Shown here: piece by piece, positions 34,743 through 47,564 of the stretch
Layout of the letters: each line of letters opens with the position of its first letter
Position numbering within the stretch: position 1 is the stretch's first letter
NCBI GenBank assembly: GCA_916613615.1
Contig: OU744736.1
Coordinates: forward strand, 13,465,724 to 13,529,723
DNA: 64,000 nucleotides
Direction of reading: 5' to 3'
Origin: Steromphala cineraria
Taxonomy: Eukaryota; Mollusca; Gastropoda; Trochida; Trochidae
Translations under genes and position numbers: made by a program
The notes under the pieces: model-generated
Told to the model about the DNA's origin: nothing
What the model saw: only the letters and a program-made list of their open reading frames with translations
Databases searched by the model: none

Positions 34743-35229
34743 GTATTCTTTTGCAAACTTTTGCGACCGAGGGAAAATCGGACCAAAGAAAACCGTTCAT
34801 TAAATTTACCAATATGACCGAAACGGCAGCTGACATGAAGGCGAAACAAGTGTGGCCGTCTCACAATTTCCGTTTCCTAAATATACTTTTGAAAGCCGTC
34901 TTTTTCGTGCACGACTAGATTTTCTTTTTCTTTTTCTCCGAATCATGTATTCGTTGCTACCAAAGTTGCTACCCATCGGACGCAATTGCAGTACCTGAGA
35001 TGCAGGGGAAATCCTACACACATAATTACGTCACTGAATGCGGGTTCGGGCTATTGCATTTTTGCAGGGGGTACTGTACTTTGGAGGTCAACTTAAGTAC
35101 TTTATTGTTGAGTAAATCATGTAAATGTGACATCAAACTTTCGACGAAAGATGTTTCTACCGAGTGATGTATTGTTTTCTCAATAGCTATATTTCATCAC
35201 GAACCATATGCAAGTATGACGATGGGTCT
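34743..35229 (-). mobile_element. Second, diverged TTAA element family B in inverse orientation
   Basis: Its reverse complement aligns along most of its length with 33965-34440 (shared words include CATACTTGC, TAGCTATTGAGAAA and GAAATTGTGA-type stretches). Its end GCAAGTATGACGATGGGTCT meets TTAA (35230-35233). The other end is lost where it meets the M4 copy at about 34742. Confidence 0.8.
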
Positions 35230-35234
35230 TTAAA

Positions 35235-36010
35235 TGACAATGACATTAACAGACAGGACGGAAGACATGGTGAAGACATATTCCATTTCTGTCCGTTTCT
35301 GTCTATATATGTACGCCTATATATGTATCATCAATGTAGACTAGTAACGTAAAAGAAATCCAAATGTTAGCGAATATTCTTTGAGGCGTTTTAACTAACT
35401 CTCACAGTACATCCTCGCCAACTTAGTGGTAATGTACAACAACGAAATGTAAATGGCCAGAGGCAATATTGGTCTGTTTTAATAGAAGTTAATAGACAGT
35501 CTACGTGTCTCAATTCTCTTGTTTGATTGCTGTAGATGACATCCATACCCTTTGTGCTCCGTATAAGATTAAAAGTGATAAATACCTTGATTGTTAATGA
35601 CTCTAAAGCAAATAAATTCACCGGAACTGTCATGTAAAATAACCTTTAAATGATATGAGAACACTTTCCCTTTTGATGTCATTTCTCAGATTCAGTTCAT
35701 TCCTAAAAGTACCATCCACTGATCATTATCAAAAAACCCTTTAACATTGTGACCCACTAACCTCTTTTTGACGATTTCAATTTTTCTGTTTAATCCTGAC
35801 CAAGGAGTAGACCTTTAGTGTAATCTTATCATAGGGAAAATGACTTCTCTTGGAGCCAAAACGTCATAATAAGAAATCTGGCATTAAAATTAAGATATCC
35901 ATACCTATTCGTTTAAAAAATATATAACATGGCTTATGTATTAACAAATAAAACGTATTGCTTACTTACATGAGAACAGAAAGTATATTTATAATTATAC
36001 ATGTATGAAT
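35235..36010. other. Intergenic, nothing recognised
   Basis: No exon, RNA gene or known repeat seen on either strand. The 80-codon minus frame at 35391-35633 has no motif. Confidence 0.4.
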
Positions 36011-36016
36011 ATATGA

Positions 36017-36275
36017 CCGGAGGCGTAGCTCAGTGGTAGAGTGTCCGCTCGTCACCCGGAAGACCGGGGTTCGATTCCCGGTCGCGTCATACCAAAAGAC
36101 GTTAAAAGTTGGGAGTTGTTGCTGCCTTGCTTGACACTGAGCATTGTAAATCAGAACAACGCATTAACTGGCGCTGCACGTGGCTGCCGGGTGCTAAGGC
36201 ACAACCCGAATTTCCAACATTGTATGTATGTACTGAGGATAATAAAGTGATATTATTATTATTATTATATACATT
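36017..36275 (+). mobile_element. tRNA-derived SINE with intact Pol III boxes
   Basis: The head at 36019-36089 has an A box (TAGCTCAGTGGTAGAG) and a B box (GGGTTCGATTCCC) spaced as in a tRNA, followed by a tRNA-unrelated body and an (ATT)n tail at 36253-36270. The tRNA-like part does not end in a normal acceptor stem; the sequence simply continues. So it is a SINE, not a tRNA gene. Confidence 0.85.
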
Positions 36276-36984
36276 GCGTGTAAAAATACTCATGTATGTA
36301 AATTTGTGCATGAGAAAGGTCCTAGTTAGTGAACGAAATACGATTGGATAGGAGTATAAACGTATATGCAACTAATATATTAGAAATTTTACTAGGGTAA
36401 GTAAATATTTTACTATACCTAACAAATTTGCAGCTAGCTAAGTGTAAATGTTAACTACCATGAGTATCTGCAGTTTCACTTTCTAACATAGCAAATTTTT
36501 ATTAGTATTCCCGCAAGATCGTCAAACCAACATGGATAGATATTAATTGATGTAAATTATGCAATTTTAATTTAATACATATTCATTGACATGTTTTGAG
36601 AAGCTTAACCTTTTTTACATTCATATAACAAAAGAGTTTGAAACCGCAGAAATGAAAGAGTTTGAACGCATTTAATTGTTTTTACTTGTGTGCGTATGTA
36701 CTATCATTTGCATTATTGCATATGTGCAAAATTCGCAACATAAACACGGTACTATTCATTGGATTATCAAACCTTTTAAGAAAAACATCGAAACAATCCA
36801 ATAAACAAGTTTATTATCACATTGGTCGAACATCAAGAAACATGAGAACACATCATTTCTAGAACATGTGATAATCAACAGTTAGTACATTTGCTAGCAT
36901 CCTCAATAATTTATCAAGTTTCAATACTTATAAACTTGATTCATCAATGGTCCAGCTTTATCTACCTCCCATTCTGACAATTAT

Positions 36985-37281
36985 GGAAGGGGATGTGTGC
37001 CAAATATGAAACCATGTAGACTCGTAACTCCCAAGATGTAACATGTTGTTCCCAACCATGCAATACTCAAAAGGACAAGTCCAAGGATGCAAACCTTATA
37101 TTTCAATCCCTTAAAATCTCAACTCGCTGTTCTCAACTTGACAAGGTTGAAATAAATTTCTAGAAATATAAAAGTCAAAACTGATTTTCATATATCAAAT
37201 AAGTGTAATATTCAAATTTAGCAATGTTACAAGTTACCTTACGAGTCTACATGGTTTCATTGTTGGCCCACCTCCCTTTCC
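36985..37281. repeat. Inverted-repeat element with ~45-bp arms
   Basis: ATGAAACCATGTAGACTCGTA (near 37007) and its complement (near 37240) are perfect. The arms extend outward, with mismatches, to GGAAGG / CCTTTCC. Probably a foldback MITE; no clear target duplication. Confidence 0.7.
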
Positions 37282-37919
37282 TTAGACAATAGCAAATCCT
37301 TGCCAGAAAGATCATTTTGCTACATAAGCAAATATGCCTCAGTTTTTAGCTCTAATAAATCCCCTGATATAAATTAGGCCAAATATACTGATGAAAAAAT
37401 ATGCAGAGAATTGTGTCAAAATGGTTTTGATTGGTTACTCTACTTCCCAGTGCTGCCACCTGATTGGATAAAATACCTAGGCAGAGAAGTTCACAAAAAC
37501 CATCACTTGGAATAAATCTAGGTAACTAGAAAGTATTTCACCCATGCAGTGTATTGAGGAATATTTGCAAGTAATGAAGTTAAAACATTATGAACAAAAT
37601 TACACTTTGATTTTGATTGATTGTAAACATAATGGTAAATTTTCAATAGCACAAGAATTCATTAAAAAAAGAAACATAATATTACAAACAAAGAATATAA
37701 CATACACATTCATTGAACACAAACATATTTTTGGATATACACGTAATTGTCTGTTTACCTTTATATTTTGACATGTGTAAAGTGTAAATTGATGTAATAT
37801 GTAACATTTTCTTAAAAAAACATACATGTAGTACCTTATCAAAACATTTTTGGTTCAGTACACTTTCAGCATTTGACATAATTGAACATCCTGTCTCAAG
37901 CAACGAACGTTCCGCTGAC

Positions 37920-38110
37920 TCCACTAATCTGTACCATGGGCTCAGAAGCTAGACATATGGATGCCGGTTGAATACTCCCCAGGGAGTTAAATTGGAAAAA
38001 TGATCGGACGGTGAAAGAACGCCATTGACCAGGGGAAACAATGTAAGCGCCTTGAGCAACCACAAGTGGATGGATATGTGCGCTATATAAATATTCATAT
38101 AATAATTAGT
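37920..38110 (+). mobile_element. SINE 3' portion
   Basis: The sequence AAGCGCCTTGAGCA, then GTGCGCTATATAAAT and an AT-rich tail is the common 3' end of many animal SINEs that borrow LINE tails. The tRNA head is degraded or absent. Confidence 0.6.
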
Positions 38111-39300
38111 GGAGTTAGCGTAACATTCTTACCCTGAGCCAGGATGATAATTGAACAGCATATATTATTTTGTCTATTTTGGTTTTGATCTAAACTTTCT
38201 TGGGAGTTTATGTAACATTTTCTTAAAAAAACATAGTACCTTATGAAAATATTTTTGGTCCAGTACATTTTAGCATTTGATATAATTGAACAGCATATAT
38301 TTAAAGCATATATTGTAAAATATCAAAAGAACAACTGTAGCCCTAAATGCTAGAATTCATAATTAATATGAACTTCAAATGTAACTTATACATGTTTTTA
38401 TGTAATATTCCTGTAAACATTAAATCAAAATAAAATAAAGATCCAAACACCAAAATTCATAGCTGCATGTAAACTTTCCCCTTCACACAATATTAAGAAA
38501 ATCCAGCACCATTGTGTAATTCAAATAAATTTAGATTTAACAGGTAAGTGTAATATAAGATAAAGATATATACAATAAAGGTTCATGAATCAACAACAAA
38601 AATAAGTAATATCACAAACAATAATCATAAAAGGTTAACAAAAAGAATTTGCATCCCAAGTTTTAGCCATATAGTGATAACAACAAATACAATGTACCAG
38701 TAACTGTATATTGAATGGTGGTTCTGTAAAAAATTAAGGAACAGAAAAAATTATTTTTGTGTGGAATTAAATTTCAAAAGGATAATGCTGAAATTTACAA
38801 GTAATACCGGTAACACATACAAATTGACACTATCCATTGTTTGATAGCTGGGTGTAACAAATATTCAGATAACTATCTTTAAAGTCATTGGCCAGTCAAA
38901 TCTTAAAGCTTTAAAGGGTTAGCTTTTTTTGTAAAAAGATTGGCCTCACAAAAATGAAAATATGTGACCAATTTCAAGGCAATCTATTTTCAATAATAAG
39001 GAATCCTTAAATTTATAACCATAACAGAAATTATGAAAAGGTGTTTGCTTTAAATTTAAAAGATTTTCTTTGGCTTAGATAATAGGTGGGTAACAAGATG
39101 TTTGAACATGATGTCTGAGCACCAGATGAAGTCCCATCAACTCTATCCCTAGGAAGAATGTGCCAGAAAGTTTATAATGTTTAGAGTAAGGGTTGCAACT
39201 TGAAAGTGAAAACAACAATACATGCAGTCAATCATATACCACATGTGTTAAAGGATCAAACTAGGTGGAATGCAAGGCGTACAAATTCAAATTCAAAACT
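38110..39300. other. AT-rich intergenic, nothing recognised
   Basis: Contains a short duplicated stretch: TAACATTTTCTTAAAAAAACAT and following bases occur near 37802 and again near 38213. No coding signal. Confidence 0.4.
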
Positions 39301-39312
39301 GAAGGGTAAGAA

Positions 39313-39667
39313 CAGTGTTTGAAATAAGCATCCAAAACTGCTGGTCAATAAGGACCAGCAGATAGGAAAAACTGTGGGCCAACTTCGAAACTGTTGGCAT
39401 TCATTATCAGTACTGATTTGACCTATTTTGAAATAATAATATTCTTGGTACCAGTATGTTATAAATACACAACCTTATTATCAGTTTAGAGTGATAGTTA
39501 TGAGGGGTTTGGCAGGGAAATGTGTCTTACAGCAAATATTGTTAGAAAGGAACAGTATCGTATAAAAAACTGTGAGCCTGTAAGGACCAGAAGATATTGA
39601 AAAGTGTGGGCCCTGATGAATAACTGTCGGTGTCGGGCCTACGGGCCTACGCTTATTTCAAACACTG
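39313..39667. mobile_element. hAT-like MITE
   Basis: 355 bp with ends CAGTGTTTGAAATAAGC and GCTTATTTCAAACACTG. GTAAGAA is directly repeated at 39306-39312 and 39668-39674 (7 bp, or 8 if one end base is shared). CAGTG termini and 7-8 bp duplications are hAT-like. No transposase frame. Confidence 0.82.
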
Positions 39668-39994
39668 GTAAGAAGCACATAATGTTTTGAAATTTGTTGA
39701 AAATGTTACATGAAATATGTCTTTAAGTAATGAACTATTTGCATGCATTCATAAATTTTTTATTATTTCCTTGCCAAAATGAGAATATTACTTGGAGGAA
39801 AAAGTTGTACACATAATGTGTAAAAGATATAAATGATACAGTATGAAAGAAATCGTTTTTTAAGAAAGGCACATGAAGTATTTGTGAATAATCCTTTGGT
39901 AAGTATGAATTTTACAACATTTTGATCTCATTGGTTGGGTTTGTTTTTGGTGTGCTTGTCACATTTTTGGACACACATTCTTATGTGACCTTAA

Positions 39995-40353
39995 AGGGGC
40001 AGTAGTACGTTTTTTGATAATTTTATATTTTAAAATTTTCACTGATAATTGTATGTTAATGATAAATGTATTATTTTGATTGTGTCAAAAATCTCATAAC
40101 ACAAACCAATTATCCATAGTCAGAGGACAGAGTATGAAGATTCACATAAAATCCATTGGCAGCCATTTTGTGTGAACACCTTTTATTCATTTTGTGTAAG
40201 AAAAAGGAATCGCATGGCTAAACTTTACATTATTTATTTGAATTAGTACTGCTCCAATAAGTTTAAATGCATTGTCTTCCAATTGGAACCATTAATTTTC
40301 ATTTTCCTGACATCACCTTAATATATTCCCCCTAAAAACGTGCTACTGCCCCT
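39995..40353 (-). mobile_element. TTAA MITE family A, full inverted copy
   Basis: 359 bp between TTAA (39991-39994) and TTAA (40354-40357). Both termini are intact (AGGGGCAGTAGTACG / CGTGCTACTGCCCCT). One of the best-preserved copies in the window. Confidence 0.9.
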
Positions 40354-40359
40354 TTAAAA

Positions 40360-41068
40360 CCTTGAATAACAATGTGTCAATGATGATAATGAATGTATAT
40401 ATAAATACCTACAAAGCCCCGAATACAATAAGAAAATGTACAAATATTGAAGAACAAACTTTAACAAACAAGATTGACAATTCCCAATCCATCATAACAT
40501 CAACTCTCCATGAGATTTTAAACTTATCTATGTACTATTTCACTTTCATAAAATCAGCTTTATTACAGGGGAAAGCCTGCTACACAATTGTGCTATGCAT
40601 TTCAATGAAACCTTCTCTTCTAAGATAATTTGAAAGGGCTTTAGCCTTTTAATGGGTGTATAAATAATTCCATTTCATAGGGGAATGGGTGAAAGCAACT
40701 TCTCCCTGATCCGCCATTGCCAATTGGTTATCCTGAACATCTCTTATTGAGAAGGGTAGAGATAGTTTGACTCAAGTACTCAAGGGGTAAGACTTGCCTT
40801 GGACACATGTACCAGAATTTTATCATTATCCAAGAAATCATGTATTTGTTGTTCAGTATAGATATAATAAACATATTTTGACTTGTAAATGGTCATATTT
40901 AGCATATTTTGACAGTAATGTGTTGAAATGGTAATGTTGAACACCTGTCTTCAGACAAACAGACTTAACAACTTAAATGATTAAGAGGAAATTCCACATT
41001 TTGAGTCCAAGAATATGGACTCGAGTCCAGCTCAGCCTGACTCCAAAAATGTTTTGATTAGAAAGTAT
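40360..41068. other. 3' flank of SH3YL1
   Basis: No exon seen. 40555-40620 shares a repeat with about 47200-47260 (ACACAATTGTG-CTATGCATT). No convincing minus-strand AATAAA close to the SH3YL1 stop was found. Confidence 0.4.
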
Positions 41069-44000
41069 CTACAAGACCCTGACGAAGTTTGCAGGAAATA
41101 TTCCGATCTTGCCATGTACAGCTCCCTCCCACCAGTCAAACTGTTTGCTTGTCCTTGTTAGAACCTCAATCTTGTCTCCTGCAATGTAAGAAAAAAATCA
41201 TATTTATAATTATATATTTATAAGATATTTAATTTGATCTGTTTTCGACATTTTCTTTATTTTCTTAATTCAAATAGAACATTATTTAAATGAGGAAATA
41301 TTATTCTTGCAGTATGACAAAATGAAATTTTGGTGATAAAATCATTCACAGATGTATTTCAAAACAAAAAATCAGAATGTACCACACTAATTCAGCATTT
41401 AAACAAAATTTGCTTAATGTGTCATTGATTTGATGACACTGGTAAAAGGAGGTTATAAATTTCTTTGCATAGTCCCAATAAAGGTGTTTTTTATTTCATG
41501 TTAAAACATTGAGCAAATCTTATTTCATTTTTACATTTTAGATCATGCAAAGATATGTTTATGTTTTGTTGTGAGTGAAGATCTAAACCTAAAAGTGTGA
41601 AGATTTCTTTGTTTCATTTTTTTTGTCAACAGTAAGTTTTTCAAAGACAGATACACATCTGTAAGCTTCATATGAATAGTAATTCCCAAAATATTTATCA
41701 ATTATGCAAATTTTCTTTTGAAACGAGGTCTATCAATTTTTACATAACCAAGGTAAGATAATGTAAAATCCAGCAAGCACAGATTCAACTGTCACCTCTT
41801 CAGCCCCACAAATATAGCCTTTGTCTGTTCCATGAATGTATAGAATAGATGACTTTCGATCTATCAAGTTATTGTCTTATTCTGTATCAAATAAAAACTA
41901 CTCACAATAAACAAATCCCTACCTGACTGGAAGGATAGGTCACACGGAAGCTGACCCACAAAGGAATGTTCCGCCACAGCGACCAACGGATCCCAGGTTC
42001 CACTAGCCGGGGAGGGTCTAGATGGGGTGCTGGACTTCCTCCATGTGGAGCTAGGTGGGGTCAGACTCAGTGGTAATTTACCGGCTGCAAACAAAAGAAA
42101 TATTCTTAAACCATTTCCTGCAGGTCCTATCCTATCCTTCTATTCAAGATACTGAGAAGCACTCAATTACTCAATTAAAGACCCAAAACCCTCTCCCCTC
42201 CCCAATATACATGTGGTATACTGCCCTCTCAAAAAATATGAAGAGGTATCCACCTGCTCTATACATGCACAGCAATATGTAAACCATATGTTGACATTTT
42301 ACATTTTAATCCTTCAGTGCTCATAAGATTCATATAGCCTATTTAGCCATATTTTATCATATCTTTTGTTTGAAAACCACTTTGAGAGGTATTCCACTGT
42401 TCCATATACCGTATTATTATGCTACCACAGAACATCAAATGTGCAGACTCATTATTTTCGTTTAAGAAGACCCTATTAAAGATCAATTTGTTCAAAGAAT
42501 GTACTATAGAACTACCATATGAAGTGCCGTCGAGCAGGATTCCTTGAACTGAGGCGCTATAGAAATTTATTATTTTTATAAATTAATCAATTATTACTAT
42601 TTCCTTATCTATACGCTGGGCGTCTATTATTTTCAAACAGTTTACACCATAGGCATCTATTTGAGGCAGGCTTCCATTCAAGGCAGGCGTCTATTTCGTA
42701 ATTTGGGAAACAGTATAGACTTTTTTGTAAAAATCCAGGTACCGGTAATTCAACTAACAAAGAAACGGTTTTATATATAAAACTGAGTTTACCCGGCATT
42801 TCATTAGGGCAGGCGTATATTTTTTCAGAAAGCCATATGCAAGGGCATCTATTCAAGGCAGATCTATATTCAAGGCAGGTCTATATTCAAGGCAGGTCTA
42901 TATTCAAGGCAGGTCTATATTCAAGGCAGGTGCGTTATTAAGGAAAAACGGTATGTACAGCTGTAAGCCAATTTTCAAACCAATTCACAAGGTCAGAGAT
43001 GTCCCAAAAAATTTGTTTAACTCTTTACCCACAGATCTCATAACTTTCAAATAAACCCTTTAACCAGTGACCTAATCTCGGATCATCAACTTTCTTTACA
43101 TATTGTCACCTAATTACCAATTTGGTGACTGACCTGAGGCAGAGGATGTGGTCCTTGTGACCTTGGTGGTGCGAGAGGTCACCGTCCTCTGAGAGTACGT
43201 CCTCATCATCGAGTGGTCTCCAGAGAGGAGGGACTCACTAGACCTGCGGTGAGGTGATAGGAGAAGAGACTCACTGGACCGCCAGTGGGGTTCTGGGTGG
43301 AGTGACTCACTGGATCTACGATGGGGTTCTGGGGACTCTCTCTTGTCTCCCCCTCGCATAGCCTGCAGGATTAGAATTTTCCTATGTTTGTCAATGAACT
43401 CATTCTCTCCCCACAGAGGCAGTCATACCCTCTCATAAGCCTCTGTTCTATTACGGTTAATACATGGGATAGAAAGGTAGAAATCTGATTGGAGGCAATC
43501 GAAGTTAGTTGTGCAATCAGCGACACCGTTTCAAAAGTGGTCATATCGCAAAACCATGGCTATTTCAGTGTGGTTCGGCAAAGCTATCGTTGAAACTTAA
43601 CATCCAGGGGAGATAACTCTTTCTTTTACAAAACATCGCTTTTTACCTTCTCATTAGAATTTATTTGGATAATTAGTAAAATAAAATCTATCATAAAACA
43701 AATAATAATTTACACAATTATATAACAGTTTCTATCTACTGAAAAACCCTATCAATATCTGACTTTCAAATATTTTCCCTCTCACACTGTTAATGAAAAT
43801 AAACATAAAGGCATCATATTTTCCATGTCACCATACGACCGTTAAGAATTCTTCAAGTCATGGATATCCAAAAGGTGTTTTCATAGGCTGCAAATAAGGG
43901 ACATATCTTAAGTTACAACTTTTTGCCGCTAGCCAATCTGCCGGAACCCCAGGATCTAGGCGTAATAGAACCGAGTCTTGCTCGCACTGAGCTGCCTCTG

Positions 44001-47000
44001 TGGGGAGAGAATGCAATGGACTCTGAAGTTGGTATTCTTTAAAGGGGTGAATGACAGAATATCATCTTCATTATTTAGTGGAAAGCAATGAGCATGTTAT
44101 TTAAGACAATTTACACTTAATTTAGGGAAATGTTTGCACAAGGCTTAATCAGAGTATTTGAAGCAAAGAAAGCTTTCTATTAGCAACAGAGGTTGCTAGG
44201 GAAGAAATAACTTGAGCAATATGAGTTTGTGACCAATATATTCATAGTTTTGAAAATCTGACCACATTTAACAAGAACATCACTGCAATACTTACTAAAA
44301 GATGACATGGTTCAAAAATATTTTTTCTGACAAAATAAAAATACATTAAAAATGAAAAAAAGAATATCCCTGCAAAGTCAACTCACTCCAAGTTTGTGTG
44401 AGATACCAGTTGTAACAACATCTTTGATTTTATGTCTGTGTTTCCATGCCTGCTCCTTTGCCATTGCAACGGCAGCCTTCACAGCATGCTCCTGGTGATG
44501 TCTCAATACATCGTAGAGGGCAGCACATTCCTCCGGGGGTTCAACCTCACCAGATAGGATCTGAAAGGCTCGGATATCCTGCCCATAGAATCTGGAAATC
44601 AAATATATAAGCCATGGTTTACATCACCAGTGTCATACATGTCACATATTAACACATGATATATTTTGCATATTCAAAACCTTGCTAACTCTGGTCATCT
44701 TATCTTTTGTTTCTTTGCTACCAGATACCTAATCTGCTAATCCATTTCAAAATTTAAGACATTAATCTCCTTTAATTCAGTTTATCCAAAGAATGATAAC
44801 ATTCATATCATGCTTGGCTGAACTCCATACAGATCAGGTTAATTAAGTGACCTTGTCATTGACCTTTAATCTTCAATAAATCCAAACAATCATAGGCCAA
44901 CTAGAATTGTTCCTATAACTTTCTAGTCTTGTTGCTGTATCTTTGTGAAAGGACTCTTGACATGTGCTCCATAGATCAGAAACAAACTTGTGTATGAGTG
45001 TTTTCAAATCAAATATTAATGAGATTTCAATGAAAACTATTCTCACTTTCTGTTGGCATCCTTTCTCTCAATAAGACCACTACCCTCTATGGAGATTCCT
45101 GCAAATATCCCCTTAGTCTTGGAGTAGGTGTACATGGCGGCCGGGCTCCTCAGAGAGACATCACCCTCGATGTTCCGACCCAGCGGACCTGCCGCTATTG
45201 TGAAGTTCCCGCCGAGAGTCAAGTTACCTCCCTTGGAAAAAGCTTCCACTGCAGTTTTCTTATTCAGAATGATGACAAAGTCTGTCACCTGTTGTTAAAG
45301 AATACCAAGAGTTATATTACGGCTATAATATAACCCGCTATTACGTCTCGCTAGACTTAATATCTGAGTGAAACAGGTATTATTGAGGCTAGGCTTACTC
45401 AGACTGTATATTACATATGGTATAATTTTATTCATCAAACATTTAGGTACAGGCTTAATCACTGTATTTACATGAATTATATTAAGGGAAGCATAATAAT
45501 TGTTAAGAAATATTTTGAGTGTTTGTATTTTTTCCATGATTTTCTATTGGTATATATTTGCTTAGGTACTGAATCTTTCACCTCTAGAAAATATTTTATC
45601 CAAAAAACCACTCACCTCTGCTCCGATCTCGAAGCCCCCTCCTAGCCCTGCTATACCGATAGCTGTGGGGGCTGACCAACCTGGAATAGAAAATATATGT
45701 ACCTTAAATACCAACCTGTAATAGAGACTCATTTATGTTCATAAGAGAATCCCTGTTGAGTTCGACTGACTGAAAAAGAAAATATAATTTGGTTTGATTA
45801 AAATACCAGACCTTACACACCAGCTAAAGTTAACCCATGACAATCTCCTGCTGAGTTCATCACTTTCCAATTTTCAGGATTACTGTTTGTAGAAATAATC
45901 TTGGCTATAGTTAGGAATTCCTTAAAAGTTCTGGAACAATAAGGGTTAAAACAGAACATGAACACAGTCTAAAACCTACCACACGTGTAGGAATCTTCAT
46001 CTGCATCGTCCAGTTTTGCAATGACGATGCCACTCCCACCTCTAGCAGTGACCAGAAACCCTGCCTTGACCACGGTCAGTATAGCCAGACCCTTGGCTTT
46101 AAGTAGTATGCCCGCTGCAAGATAGACATTGTGGATCAACAGTGTACTAAACTCAAGCTTGAAAAGTAACGCCAACCATATATTAATGGTAAAATTAAAG
46201 GAAAACCTCAAAAGTATCAGCCCGAACCAAAAGCAAACAGGGACAAGGCTGCCAGAGGGCCTTTTTTTATACATTGGTATCAGGTACACATTAATATAAT
46301 ATTATTTATTTTCAAGCCAATCTCATTGAAACAGATGGAACCTTTAACACATATTTACTGTGGTTCTGATCAAAGGACTACTCTGCAGGGGGCATGTCAA
46401 GTGACAAGTGGTTCTCAAACCAATCACTGAGATGGCAAGAAAGAACAATTTGATATTCTATTATGTTGATATCTCTCTTTAAATATATGATACCCTAGTT
46501 CATTGACAAGAAACCCAACAGTGAAGACTAATACCAACACTGGAAGGAACGACATACATACTCATATTTTCATGAATTTATCAATTAAAAAATGCCAAAT
46601 ATATGAGATCAGATTTTTAATGACTGGAGCAGGTAAATCACAGAAGTTTTTTCGAACAAAATTTCTACCTTTATATTGTCACTCTAATATCAAAATCATA
46701 ATTTCCAGCAAGAATCTGTATTTTCTCTATGAATTAACATCAATTATAGCAAACATACAATACATGGCATGTTACTTTAACTTCTAGCGGGTATTGTCAC
46801 CAATCAAAACTGAATAACCATAAAGAGATACCCTTCATCAAGTCAATACTTCTCACTGAAATAACACCAATGTCAAGATTTGAAATAAGGGACTCCAAAA
46901 TTGCATGTGTGTAAGGTGAGGTGAGGTGATCTTGGGTTTAAGTGTAGACCCGTAGGCCAGACACAGACATTTATTCACAAGGGCCCACACTTTTCAACAT

Positions 47001-47564
47001 CTGCAGGTCCTTACAGGCTCACAGTTTTTGTTTTATGATACTGTTCCTTTCTAACAATACTTGCTGTAAGACATATTTCCCTTCCAAACCCTCATAACTA
47101 TCACTCTAAATTGATAACAGTGTTGTGTATTTATAACATGCTGATACCAAGAATATTATTCTTTTATAATTAGTCAAATCATTATATCGCGCCTGCTAGT
47201 ATTATTGCAGGGAGAAAGCCCGCAACACAATTGTGGCTATGCATTGCGGTGAAACCTGTGACCATCGACTGGAACTAGCGAAACATGGGTGGTGCTCGCT
47301 GAAATTCTGACAGTGTAGCATTGCATCCGAACCTTACTGCGAGTAGAACAGTTCTCTACTGCAGACACAGTTGCTGTGCCCCTGGCGGGATGCATGTGTG
47401 TAACTGAATCATCTAACATATATATATTTATAAATATATATATACCCACCAGGAATGAGTTTGTCAGGGCCGGCTCTTGCACTTGGCATGGAAAATTCTC
47501 TCAGAATCTTCGCTGCTTTCTTAGCCTCTGACTTGAGACTGTGAGGAATCGGTGTATTCACCAT
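41069..47564 (-). CDS. SH3YL1: SH3YL1: SYLF lipid-binding domain plus C-terminal SH3, 8 exons
   Basis: Exons in gene order: 47450-47564, 45980-46114, 45616-45680, 45047-45288, 44387-44591, 43134-43362, 41923-42084, 41069-41178. They join in frame with GT-AG introns to 420 residues (human about 342). The start MVNTPIPHSLKSEAKKAAK is closely like the vertebrate protein. SYLF domain at about 1-210: AKGLAILTVVKAGFLVTA, GIAGLGGGFEIGAEVTD, FSKGGNLTLGGNFT, GLIERK. The family binds phosphoinositides and acts in dorsal ruffles and endocytic or actin processes. SH3 at about 362-420 with FDWWEG and IGIFPANFV. The linker is longer than in vertebrates and contains three 12-residue repeats (PEPHRRSSESLH type, residues 265-300). 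A 5' UTR exon probably begins near 47640 after CATGCAG, with the promoter near 47950-48070. Confidence 0.95.
42410..42595 (+). mobile_element. LINE 3'-end fragment in SH3YL1 intron
   Basis: A short frame ending FKKTLLKINLFKECT-like, then a tail GAGGCGCTATAGAAATTTATT, matches the usual C-terminus and 3' tail of CR1/L2-like LINEs. Confidence 0.5.
42605..42950. repeat. AAGGCAGGTCTATATTC tandem repeat and related element
   Basis: Between 42854 and 42935, about five units of a 17-bp repeat AAGGCAGGTCTATATTC occur. Weaker copies of GGCAGGCGTCTATT lie at about 42660-42820. Probably an element with terminal arrays of this word. Confidence 0.7.
43401..44013. mobile_element. MITE family C, full copy in SH3YL1 intron 5
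   Basis: 613 bp with termini CATTCTCTCCCCACAGAGGC / GCCTCTGTGGGGAGAGAATG. The 9-base duplications CAATGAACT (43392-43400) and CAATGGACT (44014-44022) flank it. It is longer than the copy at 8241-8678 but homologous to it. Confidence 0.9.
46880..47170. mobile_element. Degenerate hAT-like MITE in SH3YL1 intron 1
   Basis: The reverse complement matches 39400-39650, including the word for CTAACAATAC-TGCTGTAAGACA and the TCACTCTAAATTGATAA region. Ends eroded. Confidence 0.65.

Noticed and set aside
36019..36089. A functional tRNA gene
   Set aside because: Pol III boxes are present but the tRNA-like part runs into a SINE body with an (ATT)n tail and lacks a proper acceptor-stem end.
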